A stretch of 30,341 nt of DNA, from NCBI GenBank assembly GCA_030652805.1, contig JAUSPT010000046.1, positions 1 to 30,341 of the forward strand. The letters run 5' to 3'. This stretch comes from a bacterium. Its GTDB lineage: Bacteria; JAHJDO01. The notes beneath the pieces were generated by a model. The model saw only the letters and a program-made list of their open reading frames with translations, made no database searches and was not told the origin of the DNA. Position numbers and translations under genes: made by a program. Shown here piece after piece: positions 8,191-15,198 of this stretch (positions are counted from its first letter, which is position 1; every line of letters begins with the position of its first letter).

Positions 8191-9480
8191 TCACCTTCCA
8201 ATGCTCTTATAAACAAAACCAAGCTTTTTCATTTTCTCCGGGTCATATATATTACGGCCATCAATAACTACAGGCTGATTAAGTAAGGTTTTTATCTTCC
8301 CTAGATTCAACTTACTAAACTCAGGCCAGTCTGTAATAATAACAAGCGCGTCGCTGCCTTTTGCCACACAATAAGGGTCTTTGCAATATTGTACGTTTTT
8401 TAGGATCTCCTTTGCCCTAGGTCCAGCCGCAGGATCGTACGCTTTAATCTTCGCGCCGTCTTGCTGGAGTTTGTTTATAATGTATATTGAGGGCGCTTCT
8501 CTCATGTCGTCAGTGTTTGGCTTAAAAGAAAGACCCAATATCCCTATGGTTTTGTTATTCATAACCCACATTTCCTGCTTTATTTTTCTAACCAAATCTT
8601 CTCTTTGCATTCTGTTAACACTTTCAACAGACTTGAGCATTTCAAAGTCATATCCTGCCTCTTCAGCTATCTTGATGAATGCAGAAACATCCTTTGGAAA
8701 ACAGGATCCTCCATATCCTATGCCGGCGCGTAAGAAACTCTTCCCTATCCTTTTATCAAGCCCCATACCCTCTGCAACCTTTTCCACATCCGCTCCTACT
8801 CGCTCGCATATATTAGCAACTGAATTAATATAAGAAATCTTGAGCGCAAGATATGAATTCGATGCGTGTTTAATAATCTCTGCGCTTTTTATGTCCGTAA
8901 CAACTATTGGCGCATTAAGCGGCTGATATAATTTTGCCATTATTTTCCTTGCTTTTTCGCTCTCAACCCCAATTACAATCCTGTCAGGATGCATAAAATC
9001 TGATATTGCAGAACCTTCTCTTAAAAATTCCGGATTAGAAACAACATCAAAATCAACACCATGTATATTATTTAACTTCACTGTTCGTCTAACCCATTCT
9101 CCAGTATGTACAGGCACTGTGCTTTTTTCAACAATTACTCTATACCCATCCATTGCCTTTGCCACACTGCGAGCCACAGATTCAACATAGCATAGATCCG
9201 CCTCTCCATTCTTTTTTGAAGGTGTTCCGACTGCAATAAAGATTATCTCAGAATTTCCTACACCTTCAGAAATCTCCGTAGCAAAGGAAACCCTCTTTTC
9301 CCTCAGATTTCGCTTAAGCATGCCCTCCAATCCAGGCTCATATATAGGGATAATGCCCCTCTTTAATTTTTCTATTTTCTCCTTATCAATATCCACGCAG
9401 ATTACATTATTGCCGATATCTGCCAGGCATACACCTGTTACAAGCCCCACATAACCCGTTCCTATTACACATATGCGCAT
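8191..9480 (-). CDS. ugd: UDP-glucose 6-dehydrogenase
   Basis: The enzyme oxidises UDP-glucose to UDP-glucuronate with two NAD. Family motifs run in order: VIGTGYVGLVTGVCLADIG at the N-terminus, CVDIDKEKI, IPIYEPGLE, FIAVGTPSKKNGEADL, VEKSTVPVHTG, SNPEFLREGSAI, and the catalytic cysteine in GYGGSCFPKD (Cys260 from the chosen start). The C-terminal domain ends in ITDWPEF and VIDGRNIYD. The start at 9480 gives MRICVIGTGYVG and has TAGGAAATGA just upstream; a start at 9519 would add 13 atypical residues and overlap the upstream gene. The product is the substrate for the UDP-xylose synthase encoded downstream. Confidence 0.95.
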   Translation of the reverse strand: MRICVIGTGYVGLVTGVCLADIGNNVICVDIDKEKIEKLKRGIIPIYEPGLEGMLKRNLREKRVSFATEISEGVGNSEIIFIAVGTPSKKNGEADLCYVESVARSVAKAMDGYRVIVEKSTVPVHTGEWVRRTVKLNNIHGVDFDVVSNPEFLREGSAISDFMHPDRIVIGVESEKARKIMAKLYQPLNAPIVVTDIKSAEIIKHASNSYLALKISYINSVANICERVGADVEKVAEGMGLDKRIGKSFLRAGIGYGGSCFPKDVSAFIKIAEEAGYDFEMLKSVESVNRMQREDLVRKIKQEMWVMNNKTIGILGLSFKPNTDDMREAPSIYIINKLQQDGAKIKAYDPAAGPRAKEILKNVQYCKDPYCVAKGSDALVIITDWPEFSKLNLGKIKTLLNQPVVIDGRNIYDPEKMKKLGFVYKSIGR

Positions 9481-9481
9481 T

Positions 9482-9679
9482 TCATTTCCTATCTCTCTTG
9501 GAAAAATGAGTAAGCCCAAATTTTACAAATTCAGTGGCATTTTGCGACATTTTTTTGAGTTCTTTCATAATTGTATTCATTCTAATTTCCAAGCTTACAA
9601 TTAAAAAAAGGAGTAGAATAATTATTATGCTTGTTACAACAATAAAGTAAAATTCAAAACTTATACCTAATATTTCCAC
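9482..9679 (-). CDS. Small single-helix membrane protein of unknown function
   Basis: The protein has 65 residues and one strongly hydrophobic stretch at about residues 9-31, followed by a charged tail with MKELKKMSQ and a basic end. The start codon is GTG at 9677-9679, supported by an excellent Shine-Dalgarno (TTAGGAGGT) about 6 bases upstream; this argues that it is a real gene despite its size. The stop is one base from the start of ugd, so it is the first gene of the nucleotide-sugar operon. It might anchor or regulate a polysaccharide enzyme, but nothing in the sequence proves this. I do not recognise the family. Confidence 0.6.
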   Translation of the reverse strand: MEILGISFEFYFIVVTSIIIILLLFLIVSLEIRMNTIMKELKKMSQNATEFVKFGLTHFSKRDRK

Positions 9680-9734
9680 TTTGTAACCTCCTAAATTTGT
9701 TCACATTCTACCTAATGCTCTATTATATTACAAG

Positions 9735-10382
9735 TTACCTTGTTATACGCATTCTTGTTAATGGCCAGTATACAAAGAACGCTTTACCTAATAGATTCTT
9801 TTTGGGAACAAATCCCCAGAAACGCGAATCTTTGCTGTTTCTTGTATTGTCTCCCATAACAAAATATGCGTTATCAGGTATCTTGATCAGTCCTTCTCCA
9901 TACATCCCCTCATTGTAATAATACCGTTCTGCTATTGTTTGGGGAGCTTTCAGTTCCTCTCCATTTATAAAAACACCCCCGTCTTTTATCTGTATTGTTT
10001 CCCCTGGAAGACCTACCAATCTTTTTATGAAATCCTTTTTGGGATTAACAGGATACACAAATACAATAATATCCCCTCTTCTGGGTTTTTTGAAATAGTA
10101 TATAAACTTGTTTACCATAAGATGATTCCCTATATTCAGGGTAGGAATCATTGATCCTGTTGGTATTCTAAAAGTCTGCACAATAAACGTAACAATCATT
10201 AATGCAAGAATAGATGCAGATCTTGCAGAATCCGCATATTCAAAAATAAATTTGAGCACCTTTCTACGTTTAGAAGATACTTTGTCTCTTTTAATAAAGT
10301 ACCTTAATACAGCACTTGCTATAATCAATCCTATAGCAAGATAAAAGATATGCATCGGCACTCTTTTGATCAATATGTTCAT
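9735..10382 (-). CDS. lepB: Signal peptidase I
   Basis: This membrane-bound serine protease (S26) removes signal peptides from exported proteins. It has a Ser/Lys dyad: Ser77 in PTGSMIPTL and Lys120 in KRLVGLPGE, counted from the start at 10382. Other family boxes are RRGDIIVFVYP, and GDNTRNSKDSRFWGFV near the C-terminus. Hydrophobic helices at about 8-28 and 57-70 precede the catalytic serine. I prefer 10382 because AGGAG lies 6 bases upstream; an ATG at 10406 with a weaker TAGGAA would add eight residues. It lies directly behind lepA, the common bacterial order. Confidence 0.93.
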   Translation of the reverse strand: MNILIKRVPMHIFYLAIGLIIASAVLRYFIKRDKVSSKRRKVLKFIFEYADSARSASILALMIVTFIVQTFRIPTGSMIPTLNIGNHLMVNKFIYYFKKPRRGDIIVFVYPVNPKKDFIKRLVGLPGETIQIKDGGVFINGEELKAPQTIAERYYYNEGMYGEGLIKIPDNAYFVMGDNTRNSKDSRFWGFVPKKNLLGKAFFVYWPLTRMRITR

Positions 10383-10418
10383 AAATACTCCTATGTTAAA
10401 ATCCATAATTTAAAATTC

Positions 10419-12209
10419 CTAAACCCTGGTCATAGCCACAAATGCCTCTTGCGGGATAGAAACGCTTCCTATCTGTTTCATTCTCTTCTTGCCTTTCTTC
10501 TGCTTCTCTAAAAGTTTATTTTTCCTTGTAACATCTCCACCATATAGTTTTGCAATAACATCCTTTCTCAAAGCGGAAATAGTTTCTCTTGCAATAACTT
10601 TACTTCCTATTGCCGCCTGGATAGCAATGCTTATAAGCTGCTTTGGTATTGTCTGTTTCAACCTGCCTGTTAGCTCCCTCCCTCTATAATAAGCCTTATC
10701 TCTATGCACCATAGAAGACATTGCAGCTACCGCTTCTCCGTTTATCAATATGTCAAGCTTGACTATATCCGCCTCTCTATAACCAATATATTCATAATCC
10801 ATTGAACCATATCCCTTGGTTATAGATTTTAGCCGATCGTAAAAATCTGTTATCATTTCCATAAGAGGCATCTCATAAACCAGCATTGCTGCTTTTTTAT
10901 TTATATAATCAATGCTCTTATATATGCTTCTTTTATTCTGGCAAAGCTCCATAACGCCTCCGACGTATTCTTTTGGCACAATAAGCATTGCCTTTACATA
11001 CGGTTCTTCTATAGTTTCTATGCGCGCCGGATCAGGAAGCTCGGATGGGTTATGCATCTCAACAATTTGCCCGTTAGTCTTCTTTATCTGATACCTGACA
11101 TTCGGTATGGTGATGATGAGGTTGAGATTGTATTCCCTTTCAAGTCTTTCCTGAACAATATCCATATGCAGCAATCCCAAAAATCCGCACCTGAATCCAT
11201 ATCCTAAAGAAGGCAGGCTCTCAGGCTGGTAACTAAAAGACGCATCATTAAGTGATAATTTCCCAAGCGCATCTCTCAAAGCATCAACATCTGCAGAATT
11301 TACCGGGTAAAGACCGCAGAATACAAATGGCTTTGCTTTTTTGTATCCGGGCAGAGTAGATTTAGCAGGATAAGCCTCGCCTGTGATCGTATCTCCTATT
11401 GTTGCATCAGATATGTTTTTCATATTAGCCATTACATACCCTACTTCGCCTGCAGAAAGCTTGTCTGCGCGAATCATATCCGGCTTAAATACACCTATCT
11501 CATCAACCTCATATACTCTATTTGTCCCCATCATTTTGATTTTCATTGAAGCATAAACTTCCCCATTAACAACGCGGACGTATGTAATCACCCCTCTGTA
11601 CGTATCAAAATTTGAATCGAAAATTAAGCATTGAAGAGGAGCGTCTGCCTGCCCCTTCGGATATGGGATTCTATCTATTATTGCTGACAAAATCTCCTCT
11701 GTACCAATCCCTTCTTTTGCGCTTGCTAATATGATATCTTTATTATCCAGCCCGATATTATTAAGCTGTGTCTTTACACCTTCTATGTCTGCATTCTTCT
11801 GGTCTATTTTATTTATTACAGGAATTACTGTTAAACCTGCATCCAATGCCAGATAAAGATTTGCCATTGTCTGCGCTTGAATACCCTGCGCGGCGTCTAC
11901 CAGGAGAATTGCTCCCTCACAGGCTTTCATGCTTCTTGATACTTCGTAGCTAAAATCCACATGACCCGGAGTATCTATAAGATTTAATATATAAGACTTG
12001 TTGTCCTTATGTTCATAATTTATTCTTACTGCTCTGGCTTTTATTGTTATGCCGCGTTCCCTTTCCAGATCCATATCGTCCAGAACCTGTTCCCGAAACA
12101 ATCTATCATCTATTGTGTTTGTATATTGAAGAATTCTGTCTGCTAATGTAGACTTTCCGTGGTCTATATGAGCAATAATACAAAAATTTCTAATGTTCTT
12201 TATTATCAT
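10419..12209 (-). CDS. lepA: Elongation factor 4 (LepA), ribosomal GTPase
   Basis: LepA is a translational GTPase that acts on the ribosome, proposed to back-translocate or to aid initiation and ribosome maturation. The N-terminus [17 protein letters not shown] contains the G1 loop. [10 protein letters not shown] (G2 region), DTPGHVDF (G3), NKIDQKNAD (G4) and SAKEGIG (G5) follow. The LepA-specific C-terminus [20 protein letters not shown] is present. Length is about 596 residues, normal. ATG at 12209 is preferred, with GAGG 6 bases upstream; the alternative at 12221 is TTG. The start lies inside the end of the DUF3108 gene (20-base overlap), suggesting coupled translation. Confidence 0.97.
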   Translation of the reverse strand: MIIKNIRNFCIIAHIDHGKSTLADRILQYTNTIDDRLFREQVLDDMDLERERGITIKARAVRINYEHKDNKSYILNLIDTPGHVDFSYEVSRSMKACEGAILLVDAAQGIQAQTMANLYLALDAGLTVIPVINKIDQKNADIEGVKTQLNNIGLDNKDIILASAKEGIGTEEILSAIIDRIPYPKGQADAPLQCLIFDSNFDTYRGVITYVRVVNGEVYASMKIKMMGTNRVYEVDEIGVFKPDMIRADKLSAGEVGYVMANMKNISDATIGDTITGEAYPAKSTLPGYKKAKPFVFCGLYPVNSADVDALRDALGKLSLNDASFSYQPESLPSLGYGFRCGFLGLLHMDIVQERLEREYNLNLIITIPNVRYQIKKTNGQIVEMHNPSELPDPARIETIEEPYVKAMLIVPKEYVGGVMELCQNKRSIYKSIDYINKKAAMLVYEMPLMEMITDFYDRLKSITKGYGSMDYEYIGYREADIVKLDILINGEAVAAMSSMVHRDKAYYRGRELTGRLKQTIPKQLISIAIQAAIGSKVIARETISALRKDVIAKLYGGDVTRKNKLLEKQKKGKKRMKQIGSVSIPQEAFVAMTRV

Positions 12210-13017
12210 CAAAATCCTCAAATCTACTCAAAGTAATCTTTGCCGATCCAATTGGCAGCTCAAGCTGTAATTGGACAGGTATTTGCCTGTCCCCCTCTAA
12301 AAACCAGATTATAAAGTTACCCTCTTTGCCACCCATAGTGGGAAACTTTGCACTGCAACTGACTCTTATTGTATCAACTCTGCCGAGTAATTTACTATCT
12401 ATTTTCTCTTTATCAAGCAATAGTTTAACTGCTCTGATTTCATGTTTTGCATACAACTTTATGCTATCTGCTTCATGTTCTTTGACAAAATAACCTTTTG
12501 CCAGAATACCCAATATATCCGAGACAGGTTCTAAGCCAGGCACCTGCAAATCTAATTTTTCTCTTTTGCCAAGTTTATAATCGTAGATAAATATGATTAT
12601 AGGGTCTGTTTGGCTTAAAGGGAAATCTACTACTTCATAGTAATTTTTCTCTCTAATGCCCCCAAATCCTCTAATCCTCTGATTAATTGTTTTCAACAGC
12701 CTTAGAGAACTGAAATCTGTCTTTCTAATAAACGATTCCATTCTATTATGCATCATATAGAACTTCTTTATAATTGGATTTTTTTCATCCAAGGAATCTA
12801 TCTGAAAGACAATGCGAAAAGAAGGAACTTCTCTGTATATCCCCTTTTCTATCAAGATCTCAGCTTCTGCGATTTTTATCAGCTTACAGAACGAGAGATG
12901 GTAGTTGATATTGTAATGAAACCCAGCAACCTTATTCTCTCTCTTAAATTCTTCTGAAAAACCCGCACAAGACAAAAAAAACAGGCAGAATAAAACTAAC
13001 TTAATTTTTCCCTTCAT
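12190..13017 (-). CDS. DUF3108-family exported protein
   Basis: The protein has about 275 residues. From the start at 13017 it opens with [17 protein letters not shown], a signal peptide. The cysteine in LSCAG is in roughly the right place for a lipoprotein, but FLSC is a poor lipobox, so ordinary signal peptidase cleavage is as likely. The body is beta-rich. The C-terminal pattern REIRAV-like segment, [20 protein letters not shown] and the final SAKITL match the DUF3108 family of periplasmic beta-barrel-like proteins of unknown function. An upstream in-frame start at 13134 would add a lysine-rich stretch inside fmdB and is rejected. It overlaps fmdB by 17 bases and lepA by 20. Confidence 0.75.
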   Translation of the reverse strand: MKGKIKLVLFCLFFLSCAGFSEEFKRENKVAGFHYNINYHLSFCKLIKIAEAEILIEKGIYREVPSFRIVFQIDSLDEKNPIIKKFYMMHNRMESFIRKTDFSSLRLLKTINQRIRGFGGIREKNYYEVVDFPLSQTDPIIIFIYDYKLGKREKLDLQVPGLEPVSDILGILAKGYFVKEHEADSIKLYAKHEIRAVKLLLDKEKIDSKLLGRVDTIRVSCSAKFPTMGGKEGNFIIWFLEGDRQIPVQLQLELPIGSAKITLSRFEDFDDNKEH

Positions 13018-13294
13018 CTTTCTTCTTTTTGGATTTGGATTCAGGGGTGGATTTTTTATCCTCTTTTTTCTCTGCTTTACCTGTTTCTTCCTTTGCTTTT
13101 TTATTATAATCACTGCTTCTGTAGTCAGTCGCATAAAAACCAGAGCCCTTGAAGATTATGCCCGTGCCTTTTCCTATCAATCTTCTGAGGATTCCTCCAC
13201 ATTGTGGACATTTTTCCATACGTTTTTCTGTCATTGACTGAAATAGCTCAAAACTGTGTCCACAATCCTTGCATTCATATTCATATGTCGGCAT
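13001..13294 (-). CDS. FmdB-family zinc-ribbon protein
   Basis: The 97-residue protein begins MPTYEYECKDCGHSFE and continues with CPQCGG, giving two CxxC knuckles (about residues 8-11 and 34-37) that bind one zinc. This is the FmdB/CxxC putative regulator family. GSGFYATDYR follows, also typical. The last 30 residues are a low-complexity Lys/Glu tail. The protein may bind nucleic acid or another protein; its role is not established. It is the first gene of an apparent fmdB-DUF3108-lepA-lepB unit, each overlapping or nearly touching the next. Confidence 0.87.
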   Translation of the reverse strand: MPTYEYECKDCGHSFELFQSMTEKRMEKCPQCGGILRRLIGKGTGIIFKGSGFYATDYRSSDYNKKAKEETGKAEKKEDKKSTPESKSKKKKDEGKN

Positions 13295-13362
13295 ACTCTT
13301 TTGTTCCCGATTTTTCGTTGTAGTTTACAAAACTAGTTCTTATAAATCAATTGCATACTAAA

Positions 13363-13842
13363 CTAGTCCTCAATTTCTCTTATAGCATTCAATATCTCAG
13401 TCTTATTCTCCGCGTATAAAAGCCGTTGTCGGAAAGCTTCTTTTTTTAGTAATCTTATCAGATGCGCTAAAACCTGCAAGTATTTGTTGATATCCTTCTT
13501 TGGAGTTCCCATTAAAAAAATCAGTTTTGCAGGTTTGTTATCCGGCGCGTTAAAATTAACTCCATTGATAGATCTTCCAAACGCAATAATAATATTATTT
13601 ACAGCATCTGTTCTGGCATGCGGGATAGCTATCTCATTTCCTATTGCAGTAGGACACAATTTCTCTCGGGCAAAAACATCCTCTAAGAACATATCAAAAG
13701 CTGCGACTTCTTCAGCGTCTTTTAATAATTCAGCCAGCTCTTTTATTGCACTTTCCTTTGTGGTATTTTTCAAATCCAGACAAATCATTTTTTCTGAGAC
13801 ATAGTCCGATATTTTCATGTTTAAGATCTTCTTTTTTTCCAT
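13363..13842 (-). CDS. PTS EIIA domain protein, nitrogen/fructose type (copy 1)
   Basis: The 159-residue protein is a single PTS_EIIA type-2 domain (PtsN/FruA-like). It contains AIGNEIAIPHART with the phospho-acceptor histidine at residue 75, and the later block KLIFLMGTPKK, typical of the fold. No EIIB or EIIC domain and no HPr or EI gene is in the window, so a regulatory phospho-relay role like PTS-Ntr is more likely than sugar transport. The ATG at 13842 has TAGGT 6 bases upstream, lying across the stop of the previous EIIA gene. It is a clear paralogue of the next gene, and both share IPHARTDAV. Confidence 0.87.
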   Translation of the reverse strand: MEKKKILNMKISDYVSEKMICLDLKNTTKESAIKELAELLKDAEEVAAFDMFLEDVFAREKLCPTAIGNEIAIPHARTDAVNNIIIAFGRSINGVNFNAPDNKPAKLIFLMGTPKKDINKYLQVLAHLIRLLKKEAFRQRLLYAENKTEILNAIREIED

Positions 13843-13849
13843 AATTTAC

Positions 13850-14308
13850 CTAGAACTCAACCTTTCTAAATTTCTCTATAACCTCTTTTGAACTGGACGC
13901 GTTAAGAAGCGAATCCCTAAAAGATTTTTCCTGTGAGAGCTTGGTCAAACGGGCCAATATTTTTAAATGCCTGTCTAAATTTTTCTTTTTTGGCGTGCCA
14001 ATCAAAAAGATAAGTTTGACCGGTTTGCCGTCTAAAGAGTTGAATTCCACTCCCTCAGGCAATCTTGCAAAAACTATTACAAAATCCTTGACGGCATCAG
14101 TTCTAGCATGAGGGATAGCCACCCCTTTACCAATTCCAGTTGTCTTTAGTTCTTCCCGTGCAAAGATATCTTTAAGAAAGACATCAAAGTCAATCATTTC
14201 CTTCGCCTTTTTTAAAGGTGCAGATATTTTTTTGATTGTTTCTTTTTTGTTACGCGCCTTCAGATCAAAAATCATCCTGTCATCTCTAAGGTAATCTCCA
14301 ATTCTCAT
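13850..14308 (-). CDS. PTS EIIA domain protein, nitrogen/fructose type (copy 2)
   Basis: The 152-residue protein is again a lone EIIA type-2 domain. The active histidine is residue 67 in GIGKGVAIPHART, and KLIFLIGTPKKK follows in the same place as in copy 1. A strong Shine-Dalgarno (GAGGAGAGG) precedes the ATG. The 7-base gap to copy 1 and the shared motifs point to tandem duplication followed by divergence. With all catalytic residues intact, it should be phosphorylatable by HPr or NPr. The 33-base gap to the HTH-EIIA gene upstream suggests the three form one transcript. Confidence 0.87.
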   Translation of the reverse strand: MRIGDYLRDDRMIFDLKARNKKETIKKISAPLKKAKEMIDFDVFLKDIFAREELKTTGIGKGVAIPHARTDAVKDFVIVFARLPEGVEFNSLDGKPVKLIFLIGTPKKKNLDRHLKILARLTKLSQEKSFRDSLLNASSSKEVIEKFRKVEF

Positions 14309-14341
14309 CCTAACCTCTCCTCATTTAATATATTTTAGTTT

Positions 14342-15052
14342 TCAAGTTCCTTCTGTTGGACATATATTTATTTTTTCGAACTCCAACAATATTTTTATTA
14401 CTTCACTTTCGTCACCTGCCCGCATAAATTTTTGAACAACATTTGTAGTATGAGATAATTTAGAAATTTTTCTTAAGAGTCTCAAATGTGTAATTGTGTT
14501 GGTGGCACATGGCATAAAAAATAAATGTACTTTTTTATTATCGGGAGCAAAAAAATCCGCGCCTTTTTTTGAACGTGCCATTATTATATTTGGTTTTTTA
14601 AATAAGTTGGCTGTAGGGTTGCGTGGATGCGGGATAGCAATACCATCTCCTACCGCAGTGCTTAGCATATTCTCTCTTTCTCTTAATTGATGAAACAGTT
14701 CTTTAGTGTAGAGAGTTAAACCAGTCTTATTCGCAATCTGCGCTAACTCATAGAGAACATCATCCCTCTTTCTGGATTTTAAGTCTAAATTTATAGAAGA
14801 AATCTTCATCAATCTAGATAATGGAATAATATCTTCTTCTATAGTTTTAATAAGGATATTTAAATTGTCACTGGAAGATTTTATTGTGCTTTTCTGTAAA
14901 TGTGTATCGACTGCAGACAAATAAAAACGCCATTGATTAGCAATTTTTATTCCGGGAAGTTTTCCTGTTTGCGCCATTTTTAAAATGGTTTTTTCATTTA
15001 ACTTTATATAATCTGCCAATTCCCTCGTAGTCATTATTGTATTATTTCTCAA
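14342..15052 (-). CDS. Fusion of an excisionase-type HTH domain with a PTS EIIA domain
   Basis: Residues 7-55 form an excisionase/MerR-like DNA-binding domain: MTTRELADYIKLNEKTI, then KLPGIKIANQWRF, the typical recognition helix and wing. After a linker, residues from about 85 to 230 are an EIIA type-2 domain with the acceptor histidine (His142) in AVGDGIAIPHPRN and the LFFMP block that matches LIFLxGTP in its neighbours. The design suggests a DNA-binding protein controlled by phosphorylation state. The 236-residue form starts at TTG (15052) with AGGGA about 8 bases upstream; ATG at 15034 is a good alternative, giving MTTREL. It is the first gene of the EIIA trio and lies right behind a promoter carrying three phased repeats, a likely site for its own product. 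Confidence 0.85.
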   Translation of the reverse strand: MRNNTIMTTRELADYIKLNEKTILKMAQTGKLPGIKIANQWRFYLSAVDTHLQKSTIKSSSDNLNILIKTIEEDIIPLSRLMKISSINLDLKSRKRDDVLYELAQIANKTGLTLYTKELFHQLRERENMLSTAVGDGIAIPHPRNPTANLFKKPNIIMARSKKGADFFAPDNKKVHLFFMPCATNTITHLRLLRKISKLSHTTNVVQKFMRAGDESEVIKILLEFEKINICPTEGT

Positions 15053-15080
15053 TGTTATTTTCCCTATCCTTGGATTAGAT

Positions 15081-15110
15081 AATTACTTATATTAACTTAT
15101 TCTAACTTAT
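15081..15110 (-). repeat. Three tandem 10-bp repeats overlapping the promoter, probable operator
   Basis: Three consecutive decamers, 15101-15110, 15091-15100 and 15081-15090, all begin ATAAGT on the minus strand. The first two share ATAAGTTA and the third reads ATAAGTAATT. The period of exactly ten bases places each copy on the same face of the helix. The first copy overlaps the -10 box and the rest cover the predicted transcription start. This is the usual place for a repressor site. The nearest candidate regulator is the HTH-EIIA fusion encoded 28 bases away. Confidence 0.5.
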
Positions 15111-15136
15111 AATACCATGTAAAATTATAATATCAA
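15109..15136 (-). promoter_or_regulatory. Predicted promoter of the EIIA cluster
   Basis: On the minus strand TTGATA (15131-15136) is followed after 16 bases by TATTAT (15109-15114). Each differs from the sigma-70 consensus by one base. It reads toward the HTH-EIIA gene, whose start is about 57 bases downstream of the -10 box. The assignment is by eye from consensus only. Confidence 0.5.
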
Positions 15137-15198
15137 CTAATTTTTTAACTAGTTCACCTACTAAAAGTGTTCTTGCGAGGAGTGCAGGCTTAAACGAA

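Noticed and set aside
8381-8833. Open frame of 150 codons on the plus strand
   Set aside because: It is a shadow of ugd, whose catalytic motifs are read on the minus strand.
13018-13134. N-terminal extension of the DUF3108 gene
   Set aside because: The extra 39 residues are lysine-rich and overlap the fmdB coding region in another frame. The signal peptide begins at 13017.
15137-15198. AACTAGTTAAAAAATTAGTT considered as the secDF terminator
   Set aside because: The stem is only five AT-rich base pairs with no T-run after it, too weak for a terminator call.
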